Part shown: positions 34,681-45,795 of the stretch, piece by piece
Layout: the number at the start of each line of letters is the position of its first letter
Numbering within the stretch: position 1 is the first letter of the stretch
Assembly (NCBI RefSeq): GCF_022539665.2
Contig: NC_081339.1
Location: 3,652,517 to 3,716,516 of the forward strand
DNA: 64,000 bases
Source of the DNA: Daphnia carinata
Taxonomy: Eukaryota; Arthropoda; Branchiopoda; Diplostraca; Daphniidae
Direction: 5' to 3'
Translations under genes and position numbers: made by a program
The notes under the pieces: model-generated
What the model was told of the DNA's origin: nothing
Databases searched by the model: none
The model's input: the letters and a program-made list of their open reading frames with translations, nothing else

Positions 34681-36113
34681 TAAGTTAATTCTTGTATTCA
34701 CTACTGTAGATCGTTGATGGGCGTGCTCAACATTCGATCTCTATTATATATATATATATGTATAAGCTAGTAGTATTTCTAGTTGATTGTGTTACGCGCT
34801 GTTTGCGGCTTGTGCCATCATCCTGCACGAGGGAGCGGTCGATTAGTATCGACAAGAAATCACTTGTCATACGCCTGTGGCTCTATTTATAGCTTTGCGT
34901 TGTCTTGACGACCAGAATCACGAAACGTTCGAGTACGTAACTCGCGTACGATGTGTTGAAACAAAAACGGATCGTTCTGTAAGCATTAAACGAATGATAG
35001 CGGCGTATATTAACTGTAGCCATTTTACGTGATGTCTTTTAAAACTTCTGGCGTTCTTTGAGTTTCTCTTTTCGTGCCCTTAAATGTCACCCGATACAAT
35101 TACGTCTGGTAGACAGGGGGTGGGGTGTGATGGATCGGCTGATTTTTCTATAACATTCACTGCGTGCGCGCCCTTTGCATCTAGTGAATGCCTGCCTACT
35201 GTCTCACGATCCTCGACCGCCCTGGTGTGGGTATTTATATATAAGAGGGCTGCTTGATGCTCGGATGGGCTTAACGCTAGATGACCCTGCTGGACATGTG
35301 CCCAAAAGTTTGATTTAGTAAATATAATGTGTTTTTTTTTTTTTTTTTTTTAAAGTAGACTGTAGAATCAGAAGAGGAGGTGCCGTGCGAGTTTGTCCAG
35401 ATGTCTGGTGAGTGTAGAGATCACACATAGAAGATGCAAACAATATTTTTCTATGTAGGACGAAGGCACGCAACGAGATGTGTGTGCACTGCGAAAAGCA
35501 AAAAGGAAGATGGAGAATTTTTGTGTAATAGGAAATATGTAGGTCAATGCAGTTAATGCAGTTGGCACTATCTAATCTGATACGTTCGTGGAAGAACCAA
35601 TTTTCGACGTCATGTTTCTTATTGTGATGTGTCTCGTAAGAGTTGGCGCTCTACTCGCCGACCGTGGGCGTACAACAACAATACTAAGGATGAGCGATGA
35701 TCTCTCCTTCTTATACCAATTTTGCTTAAATGTGTTGGCGTGAGCTATCTATTTAAAAAGAAACGAGATGTGTTGCTGTGACAAAGAAAGAGGGGGGGGG
35801 TGAACTCAAAAAAAAAAAGAAATAAATAAGAAGAGATAAACCGATCCGTCAGGACCGTTGGTTGGCGGTTGACATTCGTCGAGATACACATCGCCAATAT
35901 TTGGGTGTGTGAAATTTTTTTTACGTCCCTTTTTTTTTTTTTTTTTTTTTTTTCCCTATTTCCTCTTATTTTCTCTTATACAGTGCCCGTCTCCTACTAG
36001 TGCAGTTCGATAGTGTACTTTTTATATATATTTTTTGTGTATCGCTGCTGTATAGTTCAGCTGTTTGCTTGGCTTGTTCATTATTCTATGCGCTCTTCTT
36101 GCCTCTTTTTTAG

Positions 36114-36284
36114 TGCGAGGATGTCTCCCTGCAGACGCCTTACTTCCTGCACTTCCCGGATGGTAGAAAGCGGAAGCAGACAACGATAACGAAGATGGAG
36201 CACTTCAAAAGGAGAAACACACATACAGCGAAGAAGAAAAAAAAAAGAAACCTGTACAGATATGTAGTTTCCATTACGTTTTAA
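36114..36284 (+). CDS. Candidate terminal coding exon, plus strand
   Basis: A strong acceptor (CTTCTTGCCTCTTTTTTAG) precedes a 56-codon open frame starting in phase 0 and ending with TAA at 36282. It encodes CEDVSLQTPYFLHFPDG, then a basic region with KRKQTT and five Lys. No ATG near the start, so it needs an upstream exon; the one ending at 34680 fits in phase. No family recognised. Confidence 0.28.
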   Translation, partial: CEDVSLQTPYFLHFPDGRKRKQTTITKMEHFKRRNTHTAKKKKKRNLYRYVVSITF

Positions 36285-38070
36285 GTCGATGCAGACACGT
36301 AGAAACTATTCGAGGTAATTTGTCTCCATGTATGGCGATAAGTGTTGATGGTACAAACTTTTATTTTTCCTTTTTTTTTTAGTTTTAAATTATTCTTACA
36401 TCTAATCCATCATCGATAAAGTGGCGAGGAAGAGAGCTAGGTTGAAGCAGACGAAAAAAGCGAAAAAGATTTTGATGCAGTGAAAAGGACAGATCGCCGT
36501 AGCGGTTTGCCAGACTGGCTGCCGTATAGCAACACTATCGTGTCGAAAAGTGGATGATGCATTCCACGAGTGAGGGCAGCCATTGTTCGCTCACTGTCAT
36601 CTATCCAATCTATATACTATGTCGTATAAATATGTATTTTTATCTATATAGAGAGCGAGGGAGAAAGGCAGCAACCAACATGTCAAGGAGAAAGAGCATC
36701 TACAGCAGACACGGAAATAGCTGCGGGGATATAAATGTGTGCATCAGAAAAAATTTCACTGCGCTCTGATCGGGTGACAAGAAAGCCTACGTTCTTTACA
36801 GTCTCTCCTTTTTTTTTTTTCTATTCGGCAGGATACACAAGCTGCCGTACCACTTTTTGATGTCAATGCCAGGATGTCCTAGAATCCATACTATTCATCC
36901 GCTCTTGCACGTAATTCGTAGCCGTTCACAATCGTCTTATTCCAGCAGAATTTTCAACCGATAAATCCTTTTTGGACCTTTTTTTCTTTTCTTTTTTCAA
37001 ACTTTTCTCGTTTGGCTGAGCCGCTACATCAGGAGAAATGCTGATGGACGCTTAATAGCCTTGAGAATTCAATTGCTGTAATCTTTGCTGATGGATGTAA
37101 AATGCAGCAGTGCGTTGGCGATTACCGCGTTGGGACAATGATGCGCCCGTTCCATTTCTTCAAATCAAGAAAAGACAAGCAGTTCACAAAAAAAAAAAAA
37201 AAAAGATTCATTCAAAACGAAATGCACAACAGAAAATCACGGTAAAAATAATTTCACGATGCCCGTCGCACGAACATGTGGAAAAGAAAGTAGAAATGGA
37301 TCCTACAAAGGGCAATACGTTTTTCTTAAATTTATTTTCTTTTATTTCCCTTCTGAAAAAGATGCTGCTGCATAGACTCTGATGCTTTGAAGAGTTTCAT
37401 TGGAAATTGAATCACTCCGTCTTGTGTGTTCGTGTATACACACACACACACACTGATTCCACGTCTTACACATTGTTTGCGTAGCTGACTTGCACGACTT
37501 GATCGTATCGTCAGCTTCTATTGCGTACGAGTCGTGTTTACCCAGCAGGAGCCTTTGCCACCGTGTGTCATCGAAGAGGAGCGCCGAGAAATTGCACACG
37601 TCAACCGGCGTGTGCTGGTATTCTGATATCAAAGTGATTGTGCTGAGCCAAAAAGGGAATCGTGTCCCTCTCATACTTGCCATTGTTGTGGCACACATTT
37701 CACAGGACGGGTACGTTCAAAAACTCTTGCATTATCTTGAATAAAAAAAAAGAGAAAGGCTAAGTATAACTTGGAAGTCGACAAGGCAGCAAAAAATCAA
37801 AAAAAAAAAACGCCAAACAGGCAAGCCGGGCCAATAAAATCCACTCCCACATTTTCTATAGTTCGCAAGACAACCAAAGATCAATCACCGAAGATTTTGA
37901 AGGCAAAATCGAATTTTTTTTTCTTTTTCACGCTCGTGCAGAACGAACGCTGAAAGGTTTCTTTTGTTTTTCTTTGGCAGTGAGTGGGTCTAACTGTGCA
38001 ACTGCAGTCACGTCATATTGTACTTGTTCAATATAAAATCTGATGGCTGCCTCGTGTTTTTCTTTTTTAG

Positions 38071-38155
38071 ATATTGGTTCGCTTCGGCTATGTGCGAGTA
38101 AACAAACAGAATACGAGTTTACACACGGACAACACTGAAGAATACAAACTTTGAT
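38071..38155 (+). other. Exon-like segment, probably noncoding
   Basis: Bounded by TTTTTCTTTTTTAG and GTAAGT, 85 nt. All three frames contain a stop, the longest being 27 codons ending one base before the donor. It is best read as a leader exon or part of a noncoding transcript. Confidence 0.35.
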
Positions 38156-38613
38156 GTAAGTAAAAAATAATGTGATTGAATTTTAAATTAACGAATACTC
38201 GTCATTCGTTCAAATTTAATTGCCATTGCATCCCGACAGTGTGCATCATTTTCCAGCTTCATTGATTAATTCCGACAGCGCCCTCAAATGGGGCCTAATG
38301 AATCGCTGCGCTAAGTGAAACGTTCCGTCCAAACAGATGACAACCATCAAGGAACAATGCATAACGCAGTAGAGGGAATTGAATGTTGAAAAGAAAAGAA
38401 AAAAAAAAAAACCTCTACTGGAAAACCAGACATCTTTACGTGCTATTGATCGGGCTCGTCATTAGCGCCGTCGGAGTCAAAGCTCTTTGTTTTACTTCGT
38501 CTGGAAAACGACTGGCGGAGAAGTGTTTTGAACTCGTCAAGTATCAACGTTACTGGTAACGCAGTACGTTTGTATGACATCTGAAATGAAGACATTTCTT
38601 TTTCCCATTTCAG

Positions 38614-38862
38614 GCTCCATATCCGTTGATCCAGCTTCGTGTTTACTTGTATTCCGCTGTAAGTAAAAAACATCCTATATCTAATTTATTCTTTGAAAAA
38701 TGATAATTGTTTTACTTTAGAATGTTCCACCCATTGGGAGAGGCCAATCTGCGAATCGCGTGAAAGGCGTGCCAACCCGAAATTCGGCTATAACTATAAT
38801 TGGCACGAAAAGGAAAACTAAACGCCGTGTGTGGAAGCGGGACGAAAGAAAATGAAGAAAAC
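38614..38862 (+). CDS. Two adjoining exons with a shared open frame
   Basis: Exon 38614-38658 (45 nt) follows CCCATTTCAG and precedes GTAAGT. Exon 38721-38862 follows TTTACTTTAG and precedes GTAAGT. The 62-nt intron has the usual length for this window. Joined in phase 0 they give 59 codons, from APYPLIQLR to a strongly basic end (TKRKTKRRVWKRDERK) and TGA at 38853, seven bases before the donor. No ATG lies in either exon, and the segment at 38071-38155 brings none in the right frame. Borders are strong, so transcription is more likely than translation. No family recognised. Confidence 0.33.
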
Positions 38863-40138
38863 GTAAGTCTGAAAGGCGAACGAGTCGATCGGTTATTGTC
38901 ACGTTGGTATCCGTTGTAGAAGAGTTAGACATCGATTATTTAGTCCTGTGAAAACTGTTATTACGTACTACGGGGTTGGCGTAGAACCTATTTATATCTC
39001 ACGACAACTCACGCGCTAACGGGCGGTGCGGTTATCAACTGACTTGTAGCTCGTCGTGAAAAACGGGCTATTAGGCGCGCGCGACATGGCCACCAGTCCA
39101 TCATCGGGGGCTGATTTTTACACGCGCTGATGATTGCCGTTACTACCAATGGCGTGAAACTAGCAGCGGTTCGTTGATTGAATTTAGAGGGATGTAATTC
39201 CGTTTCTAGCTGTCAGGGCGACGTCGTTCATAGCGGGCAAATGTCGACGCAATTTCAAATCAAAGGACAAACCCAAAGATCCGCATTTTTTTTTTTTTTT
39301 TATCAAGACTATCGATCCCGCTAAAGTTCAGCAATTTCGTGGCGGATGCAAATCCTTTAGTCCTGTCCTATTCCTTTCGGGTAGCAGTACAATTGCAGTA
39401 AAGACGCTTGTCAAGCGATAAACAATGCGACATGTCTTATATTGTTTTCTAAAAATAGAAGTCCCTTAGTCGGCATAATAGCGTTTCACACTGAAAATTT
39501 GGGTGCGTACAACTTTTGCACGGGCTGTTAACTTCTGCCTTGAATCGTTTTCATATTCCACCCGACGGTTCAAATTGGTTTCTGTCACTGCCTCCTTTTC
39601 ATCTCGACATTTTGTCGGTTCCATTTTCGAAAAACAAGCGGCCCTTTTAGTCAGCACAAAAGATGCCATCATGAACAGTTAGGTCGAATCGAATTGTTTC
39701 CCCCTCCGTTCCGTGAGGCCGCGCGTCTTGCATTTCGCCGAAATTTTTGTACTTTCCCCGGACGAAACGATTCGAGAAATCAATCACTTACGGTTGCTTG
39801 ATTGGATTGAATTAGTTTGGTCGACTGACTCTATGACGATGTTGAAGCTCTTCTGCCTACTGTGAGATGGAAGGGACAGCGTTCCGCTCGGTCACACCCT
39901 TGATTCACTCCTTTTTCCTTATTGGAACGCAACGAAATGAGACCCGACTGCTCCCCGTTGATAGGAGACGACGTTTGCAGTTTTGACACAGGCCGCTCCT
40001 ATATATTTCTCTCCAGCACAGCCGTTCTTTAGGGGTGGGTATCAGCGAAACGCTGATGATGATCGGCGGCCCATCACCCTCAACATCATCTGCTTTGTTC
40101 TTGGCCTTTGTCCTCCACCGCAGATCGTTTGTTCCTCC

Positions 40139-40142
<4 letters not shown>

Positions 40143-40169
<27 letters not shown>

Positions 40170-40170
40170 C
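40143..40170. repeat. 28-nt T tract
   Basis: Uninterrupted T run inside a longer pyrimidine-rich region (about 40130-40260) with TC repeats. Confidence 0.95.
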
Positions 40171-40447
40171 TTTTTCATTTCACCTTCTGGGCAATCATTT
40201 CTCTCTCTTTTTTTTTTTTCCCCCTTTCCTGTTCTCCTTTCTCTCTCTGTCTAGTTCTATTATACAACCCACTACGTAGGGGAACAACGAACGAAAAAGG
40301 GCCAACTAATCGATAAATAAAGGTTCGTTCAATTTCGTGAATCTATTCTTAAAGTCGTGTATGTTTGATTGCCATTCAGCCGCAATATTCGTTGTTTAAA
40401 TTTTTTTTTTTAGGTTCATCCAGTGACGTGTTTGAATTGCAGCTAAA

Positions 40448-40513
40448 ATGAAGATGAAAGTCCGCAAGCGAGGAAGACAAACAGCCCGCAACACTGTGCA
40501 CCTATCCAGTTCG
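40448..40513 (+). CDS. Candidate first coding exon
   Basis: The exon starts at 40443 after GTTTGAATTGCAG. ATG at 40448 opens 22 codons, very basic at the start (MKMKVRKRGRQTAR), ending in phase 0 before the strong donor GTGAGT. The exon-like segment at 43399 continues in phase 0. A basic N-terminus of this kind would fit a type II membrane protein or a nuclear protein, but the downstream structure is unproven. Confidence 0.3.
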
Positions 40514-40982
40514 GTGAGTCACGCTCCTTTCAATTAACTTTACACGTAGCGTTGCATGCCGTCCCGGCCTTGTCAGGCCCAACTGATAGTTATTATACGT
40601 CTACACCGGGGGTCGTCCACATTTTCCCTGATGTCTTGATACATCCCTAATTGGCCCTCTCGAACGATCCTTCTAACAATCTGTCGCCGAAAGGAACATC
40701 GTATATGGCAAAAGCGAGTCGTTTAGGGGGCGAGGAATTAAACGGAAGGTCCCGCGTGTCGTGATATGGCCAGCACATACAAGGATAACATGACCAGATG
40801 ATTCGATCGAAGTGAACGCTGAGACCCCTCGCAGAGTAGAGTGGGACTAACGTATGAAGGCTGTTCCGCTTCTAATTTCGAAAAAAAAAAAGAAAAAATA
40901 AAAAACTCTCAAAAGAAGGGACAAAAAAAAAATGTGAAAATCAAAAAGAATGAAAACGAGAAAAGACAGAGATTGAGAGATA

Positions 40983-40987
<5 letters not shown>

Positions 40988-41033
<46 letters not shown>
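40988..41033. repeat. 46-nt T tract
   Basis: The longest homopolymer in the window; T on the plus strand without interruption. It could be the tail of an old retrocopy inserted on the minus strand, or microsatellite expansion. Length is prone to assembly error. Confidence 0.95.
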
Positions 41034-41035
<2 letters not shown>

Positions 41036-41459
41036 CTTTCCTTCCGTATAAATGACGTAGCAGTATATATAAATACATCGCAGTCGATTATCTGATGAGC
41101 TAGTCAGGGTTTCTCTGTCTTCTTTCTTCTTTTTTTTTTTTTTGTGTGTGTCCTCTTATTTGAAAACTCCCCCGTCTTTTTTTTTTTTTTCCCGTTTTTC
41201 GTGTTGTATCCGGCACGATCGGGCAGTGATCGATCGTCAGTTGTTATCCCTCTTACACTTTTCTCCCTATTTCTTCCAATCCCGACAACACCGTTCCATA
41301 CACACACACGCACACACAAAAAAAAGGGGGAGACGCAGCTAGGAAGAATATCTCTTTTCTACGTAATGTAACATAGATCGATATGTTATAGACTGCTGTG
41401 CAATCACCCTATCGTCTAATCACCCTACGTATGCGCATCGCATTTTGTCTTATTTATTT

Positions 41460-41462
<3 letters not shown>

Positions 41463-41501
<39 letters not shown>
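41463..41501. repeat. 39-nt T tract
   Basis: Second very long uninterrupted T run, about 430 nt from the 46-nt run. Confidence 0.95.
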
Positions 41502-41504
<3 letters not shown>

Positions 41505-43398
41505 TGTCCCGTACATTCATAATTCTGTCCAGTCATCAGAATTGAAGAGGCTGCGGAGAAACACGTGTTTTTTTTTTGTCTAGCTTATGTATTATTGAAG
41601 TAAGTTTATAGATAGATTTGAAGCTTTTGACTGTTGGAAGGTAAAACATTCAATGATCTATCTGTGATTTAGGATTTTTTATTTTTTAGCGGGACATAAT
41701 GTGAAGTTCGCTTTTATTCCAGCTCAGATTGCGTCATGGAATATGCGAGTATCTGTTTACGCATTTTTTTTATTTTTTTTAAGTAAAAGTAGGAGAGCAT
41801 GCGATAAGGACGTATGAAGTAATGCAAGTGTCTATTTAAAGTTGGTGTATGATAAGCGGAAATGGAAAGTTGTCGGCATATACGACTGGAGTGACGACAA
41901 ACTTTCTACAGAGTAAAAGGGGAGTAAGTTGCCGAAACTTGTCAATCAGAAAAAGCGAACGGGAGGGTTGGGGGAGGGGAAAAATATATATAATAGACAC
42001 TTGCCTGTAGCGAAGGCAAAGAAGTTACGTGTACAGAGAGACTTCTGAAGGAATACGATAAAATGTAACCTCTTTTCTTAACGTGTTTTTCACATATTAC
42101 ATTCTGTAATAGAATAGGAGCGTAAAAGCAATCACTTCTTGTCTATCTCTTTTTTTTTTCTTCCATGCGCGTTGATCGAAAACGGGGAATATTGTCTTCT
42201 CTTTTAGGCAAAGCAAACAGGATTTAAACGAGTGGGTGCTCTATTTTTGTTTGGTCTGTTTCACTTTGTTGGCATCGCAATCGCTCATCAATTCCGGTTT
42301 GGCTCGAAGGTCGCTGCAAGAATGGGTGGGTGTTGTCGGAAATAAGGACTTTTAAAAACAGCCGCAATCCGGATAAAGAAAGGATCGAAAAAGAGAGGGG
42401 GAAACAATTGTTAGGAATACGGGGACAACAAGCGCGCGTGTGGAAAGCGCAAAAATTACGAGCTCTTTGCCAACACCAAGGACGATTGAAGTTCACCATT
42501 CTCTCCCTCGCTTTTAAAATTCCGAGTTGGCGACAAGCGGCCGAAAGGCCAGTTCAAAAAAAAAAAAAATAATAATAATAATTTACGACTATGCCCGCGT
42601 CCGTTTTTGTTAGCGGCAGATTGAGCCATCGGTTGCGCAGCAGTTAAGAAAAGAAACAAGTCCAGCCCAGACGAAAACACAATGAAAAATCATAGGAGTG
42701 CCGTGAAAGCAGCGCAGTCAATCTGTATATCGTTCACATAAAAGATTGAAAAGAATTGGTTCCAATTGAGTTGGTCTGACCGTGTCAAACGAATCGCTCG
42801 GCACGTTTTTATTTTTTTTTTTCGAATATCCCGCGTGTGAAACTGGGGCCAACATAAAATCACATGTGGTTTCAGTAATTCAACAGCAGCCGTAAAATAG
42901 GGTATCATCTTGAATGCCAAGTTTCTTTCTCTCTCTCTCTCTTTTTTTTTGGGGGGGGGGGGCCACTGGAGCTGAAATGCATTTCAATTGACACGGCCAA
43001 AAGCGTCCTCTTTTTTTTTTATGTATCCCTCTGCGTTTTGCTGTTTGCGTGTCGTCCTAAATGGGAAATAAAGAAGGGAGAGGCATAGCGTGAATCACCG
43101 GCCGATCGCTAACCGAGAAATGAAATGATTTCCGCGTTTCTAACTTTTGCCTAATTTCAATCGCCCGCCGCGGCTACAAAGTTTTTCCTGTTCTTTCACC
43201 ACTTTGTTTGTGAAAGAAGAAGGAAAAACTAAAATCGTTCTAAATTTATCCTACCGATCGTTTGAGAACATTCGTCACTAGTTTCCCTATTTTTTTTTTT
43301 TTATTGCGTCCGGCATCCGAGTGATAGTCCAGCAGCGTCACGCATTTTTTTTTTTTTTTCTTCCGACTTCCAGTTTAACATCCCCCCTCCCCCCCCAG

Positions 43399-43502
43399 CT
43401 CGTTTACATTGCGGGGTGTCCGCCCACGTCCCTGATTGTCACGATTCTGGCCGACCCGTCAAGTAGTTCATTGTTATCTTGGACAACCGCAGTGGCCAGC
43501 TG
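43399..43502 (+). CDS. Candidate exon in a GC-rich island
   Basis: A long pyrimidine tract ending CCCCCCAG precedes 104 nt of GC-rich sequence followed by GTAAAA. Open in phase 0, ending in phase 2. It encodes LVYIAGCPPTSLIVTILADP, then SSSSLLSWTT. The pattern PPxSLxVxx...LSW is reminiscent of the first strands of a fibronectin type III domain, but the segment is too short to call. The opposite strand is also open and has a pyrimidine-rich acceptor, so strand is not certain. Confidence 0.27.
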
Positions 43503-44582
43503 GTAAAAAAAACAAATTGCCAGAATAAAATAACGAAAGAAAAACGGAAAAACGGCCCTACTCTTCCTCGACGCACATAGAAAATAGAGGGGAAATTCGT
43601 CTTTACAAAACACTAACTGGCCAATGAACGTTTCCTTTTGCTGAACCCTATCGTTTTTGAGCGATGCGTCATCATCTGGCCGTCCGTCAATGACGACATG
43701 TGAGACCCTCTCATTTAATTTTCAAGTGCGGATGCGTGATGAAACAGAAAGTTAGAATTAAATGTTTCTCGGGATTGGTGATGAACAGTAGCCTCTTGTT
43801 TCTATTGCTCTCTCTCTCCCCCACCCCCCCTTTACTCGTTGTTGCCAGGACAACAAGACGAAACGAGATGTACGAGTCTGATGGCCAATATTTTTATTTT
43901 TTTTTTATCCATCTGATTTGTTCCCTCTTTCGATTTGCCTGTTAAGTTGACGAAACAGCGGGGATAGAAAGTAAGAAAGAAAAGAAAAAAGAAATTGTAA
44001 AGTATTTAGTGAATTGACTAGAAAAGTAAGACATCAGCGAAAGTGGAACAAAAAAAAAAAAAGAAAAGAGATGAGATGACAGAATGGTGATGGAAAAAAA
44101 AAAAAGGAAACAACCAGAAACCAATCTTCCCATCTTCTCTTATGAAAAGGGAGGGACGGAAAGAGGGAAAAGTCACGAAATGTGGAGGCCGGTGACTTTG
44201 GCCTGTGCCCACGTGAACAGAGAGAGAAAAAAAAAAAAACTTGAATCTTTACATTCGTTTACTTTTTCATTATTCATGCTTAGTATAATTCTTTTTTTTT
44301 TTCTTTCTCCATCGCAATTCTAAGTATCTTATCTCGAAGGGATGCAAATAGCAGACGGAATAATGAACGAACCGCTTTTGCCAAGGTTACATTGAAATTC
44401 AGTTAACAGACATGTCGTCCTTTTGTTAAAGGCTATTCCGTCCTTACATCCATCATAGTTTCGAATCATCGGAATTATTCGGTACCGACTTTTTCATTCC
44501 TTTAACGAAAACTGGCGGCTAACACGAAAACACCTTTGAAAAAAATCTAAGCGCAGTTCGCAAACACCGCTCGACACACACG

Positions 44583-44606
44583 CACACACACACACACACA
44601 CACACA
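44583..44606. repeat. (CA)12 microsatellite
   Basis: Twelve CA units, preceded by a degenerate CA-rich stretch from about 44573. Confidence 0.95.
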
Positions 44607-44699
44607 GTCATGGAACTTTTCGACGTTAACGAATTAATTGAATTAACGCCGTTTATTGTGCGTTTTGGCATGAACGAATCAAACAAAATAGAGACTTAC

Positions 44700-44867
44700 C
44701 CTCCACCCAAACACTTGTGTCAAGTGTTGCACGGTCGGTCCGATTTCACTATAAACACATCCGCAATATGGGGGTAGTAGCAGATGACTCGCACAAACCG
44801 AGAAATTGGCTAGTAGACCGGCGGCCAAGAATTGCACGTTAACATCACGCTCTCGTTTTCCGCCCAC
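44700..44867 (-). CDS. Exon-like segment on the receptor strand; possible 5' exon of the octopamine receptor
   Basis: On the minus strand a 56-codon open frame (VQFLAAGLLANFSV, PPYCGCVYSEIGP) runs straight into a consensus donor GTAAGT at 44699. The frame starts with GTG; no in-frame ATG is present, so it may be untranslated. It is on the same strand as the octopamine receptor, whose first coding exon opens with a strong acceptor and therefore needs an upstream donor. Spliced, the intron would be about 11.6 kb, and the receptor frame would start at its own ATG. This is inference from splice signals alone. Confidence 0.25.
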
Positions 44868-44941
44868 TATAAATATATCATCGCTAAATCGAGCAGCTCT
44901 TCCTCTACAGCTGTGCGGAAAGGAAAAAAAAAAGGAGAACT

Positions 44942-44971
44942 AGAAGAAGAAGAAGAAGAAGAAGAAGAAGA
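44942..44971. repeat. (GAA)n trinucleotide repeat
   Basis: About ten GAA/AGA units in tandem, close to a TATAAATA motif at 44869. No coding role is supported. Confidence 0.9.
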
Positions 44972-45178
44972 GACGCTGTGTTTATTTCTGTTTGCCACGC
45001 CGGTCCGTTTCAATTTTCACAACCACTTGGCGGTAGGGCCAAATCGAACGAAGAGAACTTTGTAATTGATCAACGCTGTTGATTGGCCAATAGTCACGAC
45101 ACGACACCGATGCAAATTAGCTGAACGATCGACGTGACCGACAGCCCAATCCTCCGGTTCCATAAGGAACGTGTTTTA

Positions 45179-45193
45179 GGGGGGGGGGGGGGG
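45179..45193. repeat. 15-nt G run
   Basis: Uninterrupted G run. The next 350 nt are relatively GC-rich and unstable in frame on both strands; this could mark a promoter region, but no start site is evident. Confidence 0.85.
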
Positions 45194-45606
45194 AAAGGGA
45201 GACAAACAATTTCCTTTTCTTTTTTGGAAAAATAAAACAAAAAAAAAATGGAAAACTGATGGGAGAATGAAAAATGTTCGTGTCCACCGAGCGGCAGATC
45301 CCGCCAACGACTGAGACCCGGTCGCGTCCTTTAGCTCGTCCTGTACCTCACCCTGATCTGCTCTGTACGCCGAGTGGTGCGTGTAGCCTATATGTACACT
45401 AGTGCGGACGTGCGTGCCTCTATCCCACCCTTCCAGCATGTATTTGATTCCCCACCTCACCGCCCTGCAGGCCACCCCAAAGCCCCTGCTGGGTGGCTTT
45501 GTAGCCATTCACACACTTGCACGCACTTGTCTCATCACGAACGCCCTGCTGCGCATGCGGATAGACAATTTTATTTCGATTCTTCGCCTTCTATCGTCCC
45601 TTTATG

Positions 45607-45613
45607 TTTGTGT

Positions 45614-45649
<36 letters not shown>
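45607..45649. repeat. (TG)n microsatellite
   Basis: TG dinucleotides with one TA interruption, including an uninterrupted run of about 15 units. It drives long Val/Cys open frames that are not genes. Confidence 0.95.
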
Positions 45650-45650
<1 letters not shown>

Positions 45651-45709
45651 TTGTTGCTTTCTTCAATTAAATTCCAATTTTAATGTTATTTATTTGTATT
45701 TATTTTCAG

Positions 45710-45795
45710 GCGGGCAGATTGGTGCCAGGTTTCTATAGAAAACTCTACTTTATCGGGCTGCCTATCCTGAAATAATACCGGACAGAAAGAATAAG
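45710..45795 (+). other. Exon-like segment with stops in all frames
   Basis: A strong acceptor (TTTATTTTCAG) and donor (GTAAGC) bound 86 nt. Every plus-strand frame contains a stop, so this would be a noncoding or untranslated exon if it is used. Confidence 0.33.

Noticed and set aside
44869-44876. TATAAATA motif as a plus-strand promoter
   Set aside because: Nothing resembling a first exon follows at the right distance; the next 100 nt are a GAA repeat.
45374-45683. Frames of 93-98 codons rich in Val-Cys at the C-terminal end
   Set aside because: The ends are translations of the (TG)n microsatellite; the remainder has no supported start or domain.
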